Assembly: GCA_025354065.1 (NCBI GenBank)
Contig: JANXNM010000291.1
Location: forward strand, 1-12,258
Length of the DNA: 12,258 nucleotides
Direction of reading: 5' to 3'
Origin: Synechococcales cyanobacterium 340R_concoct_173_sub
GTDB taxonomy: Bacteria; Cyanobacteriota; Cyanobacteriia; Leptolyngbyales; Leptolyngbyaceae
The notes under the pieces are model-generated. The model was not told where the DNA came from. It saw only the letters and a list, made by a program, of their open reading frames with translations, and ran no database searches. Both the position numbers and the translations under genes were made by a program. Positions 6,133-12,258 of the stretch are shown here, one piece after another; position 1 is the stretch's first letter, and every line of letters starts with the position of its first letter.

Positions 6133-7044
6133 TTAATAGTTTATTTCATTATTTTTTGATTGAGCAATAATTCCATGCTTAGGTGCAAAAATCATTGCAA
6201 GAACAAATAAGATAGTCTGCACTACGACAATGCAGCCGCCTGTTGAACCATCAATGTGATAGCTAATGTAGGTGCCTATCACACTGGAAAAAACACCCAA
6301 CGCCATGGCAATTAATGTCATGTGATCAAAGCGATCGCTCAATAAATAAGCCGTTGCACCTGGAGTAACTAGCATCGCAACCACCAAAATAATACCGACT
6401 GTCTGAAGCCCTACAACGGCGGTAAGTGAGAGTAATGAGAGTAATGTATAGTATAGAAAAGTTGTATTGAGACCGATCGATCGGGCATGAGTCGAATCAA
6501 AACAGAACAAAATCAAATCTTTACGGAGAATTGCAAGGGTAACGAGGGTAATTACACTAATAATTAGGGTTTGAATAATATCCGAATCAGAAATTCCCAA
6601 GACATTACCAAATAAAATATGCGTTAAATCAATGGTGCTTCTAATTTTAGAAACTAGAACTAACCCCAACGCAAAAAAACCTGTGAATACTAAACCAATT
6701 ATAGTATCTTCTTTAATTCGAGTTTTTGCTTTAATAAATCCGATCGCAATCACCGAACCCACCCCAAACACAAAGGCACCGATCGCCAATGGGATATTCA
6801 TAATATAAGCAATCACAACCCCCGGTAACACGGCATGGGAAACGGCATCGCCCATGAGTGCCCATCCTTTTAGTGTCATATAACATGACAGTGCCGAACA
6901 AACTAAGCCCACTAATGCACTAACCAAAATAGCTTTTACCATAAACTCATGCTGCATGGGAGCAACAAACCACTGAATGAATCCCTGAATGAATCCCTGA
7001 ATAAATCCCTGAATGAACCACTGAATAAAATCCATGATAGACAT
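6133..7044 (-). CDS. mntB: Manganese ABC transporter permease MntB (ABC-3 family)
   Basis: This is the membrane subunit of the MntCAB importer, moving Mn(II) across the plasma membrane. The 303-residue product has about eight hydrophobic segments and the family motifs LMGDAVSHAVLPGVV (63-77), KEDTIIGLVFTGFFALGLVL (111-130) and VAMLVTPGATAYLLSDR (222-238). Its N-terminus is unusual. Residues 6-25 are five tandem tetrapeptides, FIQW, FIQG three times and FIQW, encoded by a 12-bp tandem repeat; family members normally start with a single such segment before the PMQHEFM-like region (29-35). The start at 7044 leaves 22 bases after mntA; the ATG at 7035 (Met4) is equally possible, and neither has a clear ribosome binding site. 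An open frame extending to 7125 overlaps mntA and is unlikely to be the real start. Confidence 0.93.
   Translation of the reverse strand: MSIMDFIQWFIQGFIQGFIQGFIQWFVAPMQHEFMVKAILVSALVGLVCSALSCYMTLKGWALMGDAVSHAVLPGVVIAYIMNIPLAIGAFVFGVGSVIAIGFIKAKTRIKEDTIIGLVFTGFFALGLVLVSKIRSTIDLTHILFGNVLGISDSDIIQTLIISVITLVTLAILRKDLILFCFDSTHARSIGLNTTFLYYTLLSLLSLTAVVGLQTVGIILVVAMLVTPGATAYLLSDRFDHMTLIAMALGVFSSVIGTYISYHIDGSTGGCIVVVQTILFVLAMIFAPKHGIIAQSKNNEINY
6970..7029 (-). repeat. 12-bp coding minisatellite, five units, in the 5' end of mntB
   Basis: Five contiguous 12-base units encode FIQ plus Trp or Gly. On the minus strand the units are TTTATTCAGTGG, TTCATTCAGGGA, TTTATTCAGGGA, TTCATTCAGGGA and TTCATTCAGTGG. 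They differ only at the third base of the Phe codon and in the last codon (TGG or GGA). A change in copy number would keep the frame. Confidence 0.95.
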
Positions 7045-7066
7045 GCCTAGTTTAATTATACGTAAC

Positions 7067-7831
7067 CTAATGCGGATGACGAGAATTGATTTTTGCTCCA
7101 GAAAAATCTCCCACTGAACCGCCAAAGGTTCGAGAAAGGTTTTCTTCAGTGAAGACTTCAGAAGTGCTGCCGTAAGCCAAAATTGTGCGGTTGATTAAAA
7201 CGACTTGATCACAAAATGTCGTGATCGATGCGAGATCATGAGTCGAGATTAAAATGGTATATCTCGCTTGACGCAGTTCCATCAGCATATCAATCATTAA
7301 TTTTTCAGTTTTAATATCAACGCCCGCAAACGGTTCATCTAATAATAAAACTGTTCCTTGTTGAGCTAAGGCCCGCGCAAAAAATGCCCGCTTCTTTTGG
7401 CCCCCGGATAGTTCACCGATTTGTTTAAAGCGCATATCCCAAAGCCCTACTCGTTCAAGGCTTTCTTGCACTATTTTCTTATCGATCGATCGGGGAATTC
7501 GTAATACATTCATATAGCCATAACGACCCATCATCACCACATCGTAGACATTAACTGGAAAGTTCCAGTCTACTTCCTCAGATTGTGGAACATAGGCCAC
7601 AAGGTTGCGTTTTTGAACTTGACGAATGGGTAAACCCTGAATTGAGACGTTTCCTCGGACAGGTTTCACAAATCCCATAATTGCTTTAAATAGCGTCGAT
7701 TTTCCCGCGCCATTCATGCCCACCAATCCACATATAACCCCTTCCTCAAGCTTAATGGAGGCACTATGCAAAGCAACTTTACCGTGATAGGCAACAGTTA
7801 CATTTTCAATGTCAATACTGATATTTCCCAT
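7067..7831 (-). CDS. mntA: Manganese ABC transporter ATP-binding protein MntA
   Basis: This is the cytoplasmic ATPase that drives MntB. The 254 residues contain every ABC motif: Walker [10 protein letters not shown] (38-46), Q-loop Gln83 ([13 protein letters not shown], typical of metal-ion importers), signature LSGGQKKR (141-148), Walker B VLLLDEP (161-167) and the switch His198 (STHD). The start ATG at 7831 has an AAGGAG at minus-strand 7848-7843, 11 bases upstream and overlapping the mntC stop codon. A second AAGGAG almost touches the start. The 16-base gap to mntC and 22-base gap to mntB indicate one transcript with translational coupling. Confidence 0.95.
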   Translation of the reverse strand: MGNISIDIENVTVAYHGKVALHSASIKLEEGVICGLVGMNGAGKSTLFKAIMGFVKPVRGNVSIQGLPIRQVQKRNLVAYVPQSEEVDWNFPVNVYDVVMMGRYGYMNVLRIPRSIDKKIVQESLERVGLWDMRFKQIGELSGGQKKRAFFARALAQQGTVLLLDEPFAGVDIKTEKLMIDMLMELRQARYTILISTHDLASITTFCDQVVLINRTILAYGSTSEVFTEENLSRTFGGSVGDFSGAKINSRHPH

Positions 7832-7842
7832 GCTCCTTGACT

Positions 7843-7848
7843 CTCCTT
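7843..7848 (-). promoter_or_regulatory. Ribosome binding site of mntA overlapping the mntC stop codon
   Basis: The minus strand reads TAAAGGAG, so the last A of the mntC stop TAA is the first A of AAGGAG. A second AAGGAG at 7838-7833 is only one base from the start codon. Translation of mntA is probably coupled to mntC. Confidence 0.55.
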
Positions 7849-8885
7849 TAGTTGCTTTTTAAGCCGTTGGTTAGTGTATTTACATTATATTCCAAGAGTT
7901 TCAGGTAAGTGGAGGCTGGACCATCGGCAGGCGATAAGGAATCTACATAAAATACACCCGCAAATTTCGCACCTGTTTCTTTTGCGACTTGCTGTTGAGC
8001 TTTATCGCTCACCGTACTTTCGCAAAATACTGCTGGAATTTTGTTCTCTTTTACGGTATTAATTACCTTTTCAACTTGCTTTGGGGTGGCTAGTTGTTCA
8101 GCATTGACGGGCCAAATGTATACTTCCTTGAGACCGTAGTCACGGGTGATATAGGAAAATGCGCCTTCACAGCTCACCATGTAGCGTTTTTCTGGGGGAA
8201 TAGTGGCGATCGCAGTTTTGAGTTTCAGGTCTATTTCTTTAATTTGATCACTATAAGTTACCGCATTTTTGTTGTAAGCTGCGGTGTTGGGGGGGTCAAT
8301 ATTAACTAGTACTTTACGAATATTTTCAACATAGATCAGGGCATTCTGTGGCGACATCCATGCGTGAGGATTCGGTTTCCCTTTGTATGAATCTTCTGAA
8401 ATATCAACAGGCTTAACGCCATCACTTAACGTCAAATGGGGTACTTTCGGGAAACTGTTATAAAAACGATCGGCCCAGCGTTCTAAATTTAAACCATTAT
8501 CCAAAATCAGATCAGCCCCTTGGCCCCGCGCTAGATCACTCGGGGTTGGTTCATAACCGTGAATTTCAGAACCCGGTTTGGTGATGGATTCGACGATCGC
8601 TTTATCTCCCGCCACATTTTGTGCCATGTCTGCCAACACCGTAAAGGTGGTGAGAATTACTTTTTTACCCGATCGGGATGAGGTAGCACCCGTGGGATTT
8701 GTCGTCGTATTGGTGTCAGGTTGGATTGGGGTTGGTTGAGAAGTGCAACCGTTCAACCAAGTGACCACTAAAAAACCTAGAACGCAGGTCTGAAGGCATT
8801 TTGAAGCGTTATTTTGCTTGAGATAGCCTAAGTTACTCACCTCAAAACCTCTCATTATCGTTTCATATTTCGAATAATTTATCAT
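7848..8885 (-). CDS. mntC: Manganese-binding lipoprotein MntC (cluster A-I solute-binding protein)
   Basis: This is the periplasmic Mn(II) receptor that feeds MntB/MntA, tethered through a lipobox LNGC (Cys47). Four metal ligands are visible: His109 ([12 protein letters not shown]), His174 (NPHAWMSP), Glu240 (SCEGAF) and Asp315 (YVDSLS). Each is shifted by exactly 20 from the ligands I recall for Synechocystis MntC (89, 154, 220, 295). Cys239 and Cys288 likewise match its disulfide pair. Glu as third ligand and the absence of a His-rich loop favour Mn over Zn. A Thr/Pro/Ser-rich linker (about 49-70) follows the lipid anchor. The ATG at 8885 is used; Met11 at 8855 would also give a workable signal peptide, and neither has a strong ribosome binding site. 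It is the first gene of the operon. Confidence 0.95.
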   Translation of the reverse strand: MINYSKYETIMRGFEVSNLGYLKQNNASKCLQTCVLGFLVVTWLNGCTSQPTPIQPDTNTTTNPTGATSSRSGKKVILTTFTVLADMAQNVAGDKAIVESITKPGSEIHGYEPTPSDLARGQGADLILDNGLNLERWADRFYNSFPKVPHLTLSDGVKPVDISEDSYKGKPNPHAWMSPQNALIYVENIRKVLVNIDPPNTAAYNKNAVTYSDQIKEIDLKLKTAIATIPPEKRYMVSCEGAFSYITRDYGLKEVYIWPVNAEQLATPKQVEKVINTVKENKIPAVFCESTVSDKAQQQVAKETGAKFAGVFYVDSLSPADGPASTYLKLLEYNVNTLTNGLKSN

Positions 8886-8906
8886 AAATTCATAAGAAAT
8901 GAAAGG

Positions 8907-8912
8907 ATTATG
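8907..8912 (-). promoter_or_regulatory. Possible -10 box of the mntCAB operon
   Basis: The minus strand reads CATAAT 21 bases before the mntC start codon, without a recognisable -35. In Synechocystis the mntCAB operon is controlled by the ManS/ManR manganese-sensing two-component system. I cannot identify an operator here by eye, and the regulators are not in the window. Confidence 0.25.
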
Positions 8913-9010
8913 AAAACGATCGCGATGCGGATGGCTTGATTTTTATTCTTCGAGGATTGAGGTTGGTTGTAAGATAGAGCAATTAGGATTCGTTACATTG
9001 AGTGCGAGCC

Positions 9011-9039
9011 TTGATAATTTTGATAATTTGTTTTGTAAT
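9011..9039 (+). promoter_or_regulatory. Candidate promoter of the DUF3153 gene, close to the start codon
   Basis: TTGATA (9011-9016) and TGTAAT (9034-9039) are separated by exactly 17 bases; each matches five of six consensus positions. The predicted start of transcription (about 9046) would fall next to the ATG at 9048, giving a nearly leaderless mRNA. The region also carries a ten-base tandem repeat (TTGATAATTT at 9011-9020, TGATAATTTG at 9021-9030), so the -35 could be chance AT repetition. Confidence 0.35.
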
Positions 9040-9047
9040 GTAGACAA

Positions 9048-9704
9048 ATGATTATGAAGCTTCAGAATGTTTGGGCAGGACTAAGAAAGGCGTTGACTGG
9101 AACTTTATTATTGTTTTGTTGCACGATGTTGACAGGATGCGTGGACTATCAGCTTGGCGTAAATCTCGATAGCCCGCACCAAGGCAGCATTACCCAAACC
9201 ATTCATATTGCGAATGAGGCCAACCCCACGGCTCAAGCATTGCTTAAACAAATTCAGCAGCAGACCCGATCGGTTCAGGGACGCTATCAAGTGGTGTCAA
9301 AGCAAAATGTATCCGTCAGTATTCCGTTCTATACGGTGAAGGAACTGGAATCAAAATTTAATCGTTTTTTTATGGTTGAAGATTCGGGTTCTGCGTTGCC
9401 GAAAATTATTTCAAATCTCAACGTTACCCAAGGCAATGCATTATTATTTGAACGCGATCGGCTTACGTTTGATATTGATCTGAGTGCGCTAGGGATAAAT
9501 GGCACGGAAGGATTGGTGGATCCGAGTCAATTTTTTAATTTAGGCTTGACAGTGAATGGGGCAGTATGGGAGTTGAAGGCGGGAGAAAAAAATCATATTG
9601 AAACAGCGCTTTGGATGCCAATGCCTTTGGGATTTGGTGCGTTGGCTATTGTTGCTGTTGTGATGGCTGGAATAGTGGTTCGGAATCGATCGTTACTGAA
9701 TTAG
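9048..9704 (+). CDS. DUF3153 family lipoprotein
   Basis: The 218-residue product has a signal peptide (about 13-28), a lipobox LTGC ending at Cys31, a soluble domain (about 32-190) and one C-terminal membrane helix (about 192-211) followed by a short basic tail. It is thus held in the plasma membrane at both ends with the domain outside the cytoplasm. The sequence after the lipobox (VDYQLGVNLDSPHQGSITQT, 32-51) is characteristic of cyanobacterial DUF3153 proteins, whose function I do not know. There is no Shine-Dalgarno sequence before either the ATG at 9048 or the in-frame ATG at 9054. It is divergent from mntC and immediately precedes the AI-2E-family gene, with which it is probably co-transcribed. 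Confidence 0.87.
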   Translation: MIMKLQNVWAGLRKALTGTLLLFCCTMLTGCVDYQLGVNLDSPHQGSITQTIHIANEANPTAQALLKQIQQQTRSVQGRYQVVSKQNVSVSIPFYTVKELESKFNRFFMVEDSGSALPKIISNLNVTQGNALLFERDRLTFDIDLSALGINGTEGLVDPSQFFNLGLTVNGAVWELKAGEKNHIETALWMPMPLGFGALAIVAVVMAGIVVRNRSLLN

Positions 9705-9707
9705 GAG
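9703..9707 (+). promoter_or_regulatory. Ribosome binding site of the AI-2E-family gene, overlapping the previous stop
   Basis: AGGAG begins at the second base of the DUF3153 stop codon TAG (9702-9704). It is nine bases from the ATG at 9717 and six from an alternative GTG at 9714. The arrangement implies translational coupling of the two genes. Confidence 0.6.
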
Positions 9708-9716
9708 AGATGTGTG

Positions 9717-10799
9717 ATGAGTCGATCGACCCGTGATTTGAAGCGATTACTTTATTTTGGACTATTGTTTCCGCTAGTTGCGCTGAATGTTTGGATGTTT
9801 GGAGTAGTGCTGACTTATTTTCAGCAATTGGTGACATTGTTGATTGTGTCAGCTATTTTAGCATTTTTATTAGATTATCTGGTGCGTGCGTTTGAACGAA
9901 TGCAGATTCCTCGGGCGATCGGCATCATTATTGTACTATTGGCGACAGTGACATCTTTGGGTGTGGTTGGAGTGACTGTGATTCCAATTTTGATTGATCA
10001 GAGTGCGCAACTTTTTAAGAATTTTCCCAATTGGTTGGAGGCGGGAAAATCCCATGGCATGGCGCTGGAAAGCTGGGTTAAACTTCGCAATTTACCGATC
10101 GATTTGCAGGGATTTAGTGGGCGGTTGAGTGGACAAATTGAAAGCCAGAGCCAAGAGTTAGCAAAGCAGGCATTAGGGTTTGCGATCGGGACATTATCGA
10201 GCTTTGTAGATGCGATGTTGGTAATTGTGATGGCATTCTATATGTTGTTATATGGTGGTCAACTTTGGAATGGTTTGATTGCGTTGTTGCCCCATCCATT
10301 TGGGAAAGCCTTTAGTGTTGCATTGCGGCTTAATTTTCACAATTTTTTCTTGAGTCAGTTTGTACTGGCTTTATTTATGACGGTGACATTGATTCCTGTA
10401 TTTTTGATTTTGAAAGTACCCTATGCATTGTTGTTTGCATTGTTAATTGGTATTGCAGAATTAATTCCATTTATTGGAGCGGCGTTGGGAATTGGATTGG
10501 TGTCGGGGTTGGTCTTGTTGCAGGATTTCTGGTTGTCCGTGTGGGTTGGGGCGGCGGCAACTGTACTTCAACAAATTCGAGATAATGTAATTGCGCCAAA
10601 ACTTATGGGCGACTTTACGGGATTGAATCCTATCTGGATTTTTGTCTCATTATTGTTTGGATTAAAGATTGCAGGATTGTTGGGTGTGTTTATTGCGGTG
10701 CCGATCGCGGGAACCGTCAAAGCAACAATAGATGCGTTGAGTCAACAACAAGCCATGGCCCAACAGGAGGAGGCGATCGAGGTTTTGGATGAGGGATAA
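9717..10799 (+). CDS. AI-2E family (UPF0118) membrane transporter
   Basis: The 360-residue integral membrane protein has the family layout: paired N-terminal helices (about 12-34 and 36-56), a third helix (67-90), a large soluble loop (about 95-155), then helices in the C-terminal half. The AI-2E core motifs are LIGIAELIPFIGAALGIG (243-260), RDNVIAPKLMG (288-298), NPIWIFVSLLFG (304-315) and GVFIAVPIAGTVKA (323-336). Members have been linked to autoinducer-2 export (TqsA) and to Na+/H+ exchange, so the substrate cannot be deduced. The ATG at 9717 is preferred for its spacing to AGGAG; a GTG at 9714 would add one residue. The coding strand is strikingly G-rich and uses TTG for most leucines, unlike the DUF3370 gene on the same strand. 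Confidence 0.92.
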   Translation: MSRSTRDLKRLLYFGLLFPLVALNVWMFGVVLTYFQQLVTLLIVSAILAFLLDYLVRAFERMQIPRAIGIIIVLLATVTSLGVVGVTVIPILIDQSAQLFKNFPNWLEAGKSHGMALESWVKLRNLPIDLQGFSGRLSGQIESQSQELAKQALGFAIGTLSSFVDAMLVIVMAFYMLLYGGQLWNGLIALLPHPFGKAFSVALRLNFHNFFLSQFVLALFMTVTLIPVFLILKVPYALLFALLIGIAELIPFIGAALGIGLVSGLVLLQDFWLSVWVGAAATVLQQIRDNVIAPKLMGDFTGLNPIWIFVSLLFGLKIAGLLGVFIAVPIAGTVKATIDALSQQQAMAQQEEAIEVLDEG

Positions 10800-10842
10800 G
10801 TTCAGCATTTCATCCAAATCACTATTTGAATTACTGCTTCAA

Positions 10843-10892
10843 TTACTATCTCATCCAAATATAGCTGGGATGAGATAGTAAATATTCTTTTT
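10843..10892 (+). terminator. Intrinsic terminator after the AI-2E-family gene
   Basis: A perfect 14-base inverted repeat (TTACTATCTCATCC at 10843-10856, GGATGAGATAGTAA at 10868-10881) encloses an 11-base loop and is followed by a T run at 10888-10892. It is placed to end plus-strand transcription 44 bases past the stop codon. The opposite strand has no T run, so for the convergent gene it may act only as a hairpin. The left side also repeats TCATCCAAAT (10810-10819 and 10851-10860). Confidence 0.75.
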
Positions 10893-10897
10893 ATATT

Positions 10898-11575
10898 TTA
10901 TGGAATGGTTTGAATCATTTCACGTACAAAGTCGTCGGAGAGAATTTCTCCTTTCTGATAGCTGAGTTTGATTTGGCTGAGTTTTTGCAACCTTGCCGCC
11001 GCATCACTTGCTACTGGCGGAGTTCCTGTACCTGAAGTTCCTGTACCTGTTAGCTTGCGAGCTTCGTCTTTGAGTTGACGGGCAATAGCGGTGGTGACAA
11101 TTCCAGTAATGGGCAGGCGGCGGACGCGTTGGTATTCTTTGACAAGGCGAAAGGTTTGATTGCCGTAGTAGCCACTAATGCGAAACTTTTTGTCGGCAGG
11201 AACGGAACTAGAGCCATCCATTTCACCTAGAATACTTTTGCTTGTTTGAGAATCGGCAAGTAATACAATTTTCAGATTGTTTTGGACGTCTCGCACTTGA
11301 TCATCAATCTTATTAAATATATCCTCACCGATTTCACCCGTGGCCGGAAGTATCCGATCGCGTTGAAATTGAAACACAGCCGATCGGGTATAAGCATCTA
11401 AAGTCGTCGAATTTCGGACGGGCGTGGCACTACTCGTACTGCCCACAGCTGCCGCATCAAAGACTCCGTTTTCATTGCCAATGCCAAACAGCCCACGCGG
11501 ACCCATTGCGTATCCTAGGCCGTCCAGATTGTCCCGAAGATGCATCAAAACATCTTGTGTCAACGTAAATGCCAT
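10898..11575 (-). CDS. Protein with two peptidoglycan-binding-like repeats and a SHOCT-like tail
   Basis: The 225-residue product has no signal peptide or membrane segment. Two segments resemble the peptidoglycan-binding-domain pattern (an aromatic/AV..FQ core followed by LPxTG-like turns and a helix): AYTRSAVFQFQRDRILPATG with the following IGEDIFNKI (61-90), and YYGNQTFRLVKEYQRVRRLP with ITGIVTTAIARQL (136-168). A short Gly/Thr linker (176-185) encoded by a 14-bp DNA repeat leads to LQKLSQIKLSYQKGEILSDD and FVREM (196-220), which fits the SHOCT pattern of a helix, a G-I turn and an acidic helix. Without export the domains may bind something other than murein, or another secretion route is used. 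It is divergent from lepB and converges on the AI-2E-family gene. The function is unknown. Confidence 0.82.
   Translation of the reverse strand: MAFTLTQDVLMHLRDNLDGLGYAMGPRGLFGIGNENGVFDAAAVGSTSSATPVRNSTTLDAYTRSAVFQFQRDRILPATGEIGEDIFNKIDDQVRDVQNNLKIVLLADSQTSKSILGEMDGSSSVPADKKFRISGYYGNQTFRLVKEYQRVRRLPITGIVTTAIARQLKDEARKLTGTGTSGTGTPPVASDAAARLQKLSQIKLSYQKGEILSDDFVREMIQTIP
11021..11049. repeat. 14-bp direct repeat in the linker of the peptidoglycan-binding-like gene
   Basis: AGTTCCTGTACCTG occurs at 11021-11034 and 11036-11049, a 15-base period. On the minus strand it encodes the repeated GTGTS/GTGTP linker and keeps the frame. Confidence 0.85.
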
Positions 11576-11695
11576 AATGAAAACCTAAAATAAGATAGAG
11601 CAAGATAAATCTTTCTAATATTGTGCCTGGAATTGGGCAAAGCGGCAGCTTATACTCAACGGGTTGTAACGTATTTATCCTCTGCACCTGTCGTC

Positions 11696-12258
11696 ATGCC
11701 TGAACCATCTCCCCAATCATCGTCTTCTAAATCTCCAGCCTCCAATACGTCATCTAGGAAGTCCTCCATTGCTGAAAATATCAAGGTTCTAGCGATCGCC
11801 TTGGTAATCGCCTTATTGGTGCGAACGTTTGTTGCTGAACCCCGATTTATTCCCTCTGGATCCATGGAGCCGACGATGTTGATTAACGATCGGTTTATCG
11901 CGGAGAAGATTTCCTATCGGTTTCGCAATCCGATGGCGGGGGAAATCGTAATTTTCAGTGCGCCGGAGAGGTTGCAAAAGATGGCGGGCTATGGCAGCGA
12001 TCAAGTTTTGATTAAACGCCTTATAGGGACACCGGGAGATCTGATTGCCATTCACAACGGGACAGTATCGGTGAATGGTGTGATGTTGAAGGAATCTTAT
12101 ATCAAGGCAGCTCCAGACTATGACTGTCCTGGCATGTCATCCAAGGATTCCAGTTTTTGCCAGAGTCTTGCACCAAACAACCCCGATAGCTTTGAAGTGC
12201 CGCCGGGAAATTATTTCGCCATGGGGGACAACCGAAATAATAGTTCTGATTCTCATGT
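11696..12258 (+). CDS. lepB: Signal peptidase I, 3' end cut off by the window edge
   Basis: The enzyme removes signal peptides from exported proteins at the plasma or thylakoid membrane. The 187 visible residues include a Ser-rich cytoplasmic head (1-27), one membrane anchor (about 29-47, VLAIALVIALLVRTF), the nucleophile box FIPSGSMEPTM with Ser56, the general-base box KRLIGTPGD with Lys108, and GDNRNNSSDSH (177-187), where the window ends. Only the final part of the gene is missing. An insert between the last two boxes carries Cys144 and Cys155, which could form a disulfide on the outer face. The ATG at 11696 has no clear ribosome binding site; the open frame continues upstream but offers only a TTG at 11621. 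The gene is divergent from the peptidoglycan-binding-like gene across 120 bases that show no clear promoter. Confidence 0.95.
   Translation, partial: MPEPSPQSSSSKSPASNTSSRKSSIAENIKVLAIALVIALLVRTFVAEPRFIPSGSMEPTMLINDRFIAEKISYRFRNPMAGEIVIFSAPERLQKMAGYGSDQVLIKRLIGTPGDLIAIHNGTVSVNGVMLKESYIKAAPDYDCPGMSSKDSSFCQSLAPNNPDSFEVPPGNYFAMGDNRNNSSDSH

Noticed and set aside
6970..7029. Possible CRISPR-like array
   Set aside because: The units are contiguous 12-mers without spacers and encode a regular tetrapeptide in mntB.
7045..7125. Longer mntB reading frame starting at 7125
   Set aside because: It would overlap the mntA C-terminus by 59 bases in another frame and add a charged segment not typical of the family. 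The ATGs at 7044 or 7035 fit the operon spacing.
6133..8885. Zinc rather than manganese transporter (ZnuABC)
   Set aside because: The binding protein has Glu as its third ligand and lacks a His-rich loop, and its ligands and cysteines match cyanobacterial MntC.
9717..10799. Quorum-sensing role implied by the AI-2E family name
   Set aside because: The family name is historical. Members include ion exchangers, and no signalling genes are nearby.

Overview
The window looks like chromosomal DNA of a non-marine cyanobacterium. The evidence is five perfect HIP1 octamers (GCGATCGC at 379, 4487, 6331, 8206 and 11792), many CGATCG cores elsewhere, and a set of families that are cyanobacterial or plastid-like: DUF3370, DUF1995/LPA3, DUF3153, and an MntC whose metal ligands and cysteines align with Synechocystis MntC. 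I see no phage, transposon, plasmid, CRISPR or defence genes and no tRNA or rRNA.

Layout from left to right. An S-formylglutathione hydrolase (41-892, +; formaldehyde detoxification) converges on an exported MORN-repeat protein (934-1683, -) with regularly spaced cysteine pairs. Next come a DUF3370 protein (1948-3453, +), a DUF1995 protein related to the plant photosystem II assembly factor LPA3 (3506-4261, +), and a PPP-type metallophosphatase (4496-5251, +). A PsiE-family membrane protein (5365-5901, -) has its own good promoter. It lies downstream of, and on the same strand as, a complete manganese ABC transporter operon, mntC-mntA-mntB (8885 down to 6133, -). Divergent from mntC are a DUF3153 lipoprotein (9048-9704, +) and an AI-2E-family membrane protein (9717-10799, +), which form a tightly coupled pair. 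A strong hairpin terminator separates this pair from a convergent cytoplasmic protein with two peptidoglycan-binding-like repeats and a SHOCT-like tail (10898-11575, -). The window ends inside a type I signal peptidase gene (11696 to edge, +).

How the genes work together. Only the mntCAB set is a clear functional unit: lipoprotein MntC captures Mn(II), MntB forms the membrane channel and MntA powers it. Manganese supplies the photosystem II cluster, and the nearby DUF1995 gene may also serve photosystem II, but two genes intervene and the link is only thematic. The rest reads as ordinary single-gene cyanobacterial housekeeping.

I found no convincing new multi-gene system. The points most worth a second look are an in-frame 12-bp minisatellite that adds an (FIQx)5 peptide to the N-terminus of MntB, the MORN solenoid with one cysteine pair per 46-residue unit, the SHOCT-like tail on the peptidoglycan-binding-like protein, and a candidate near-leaderless promoter for the DUF3153 gene.
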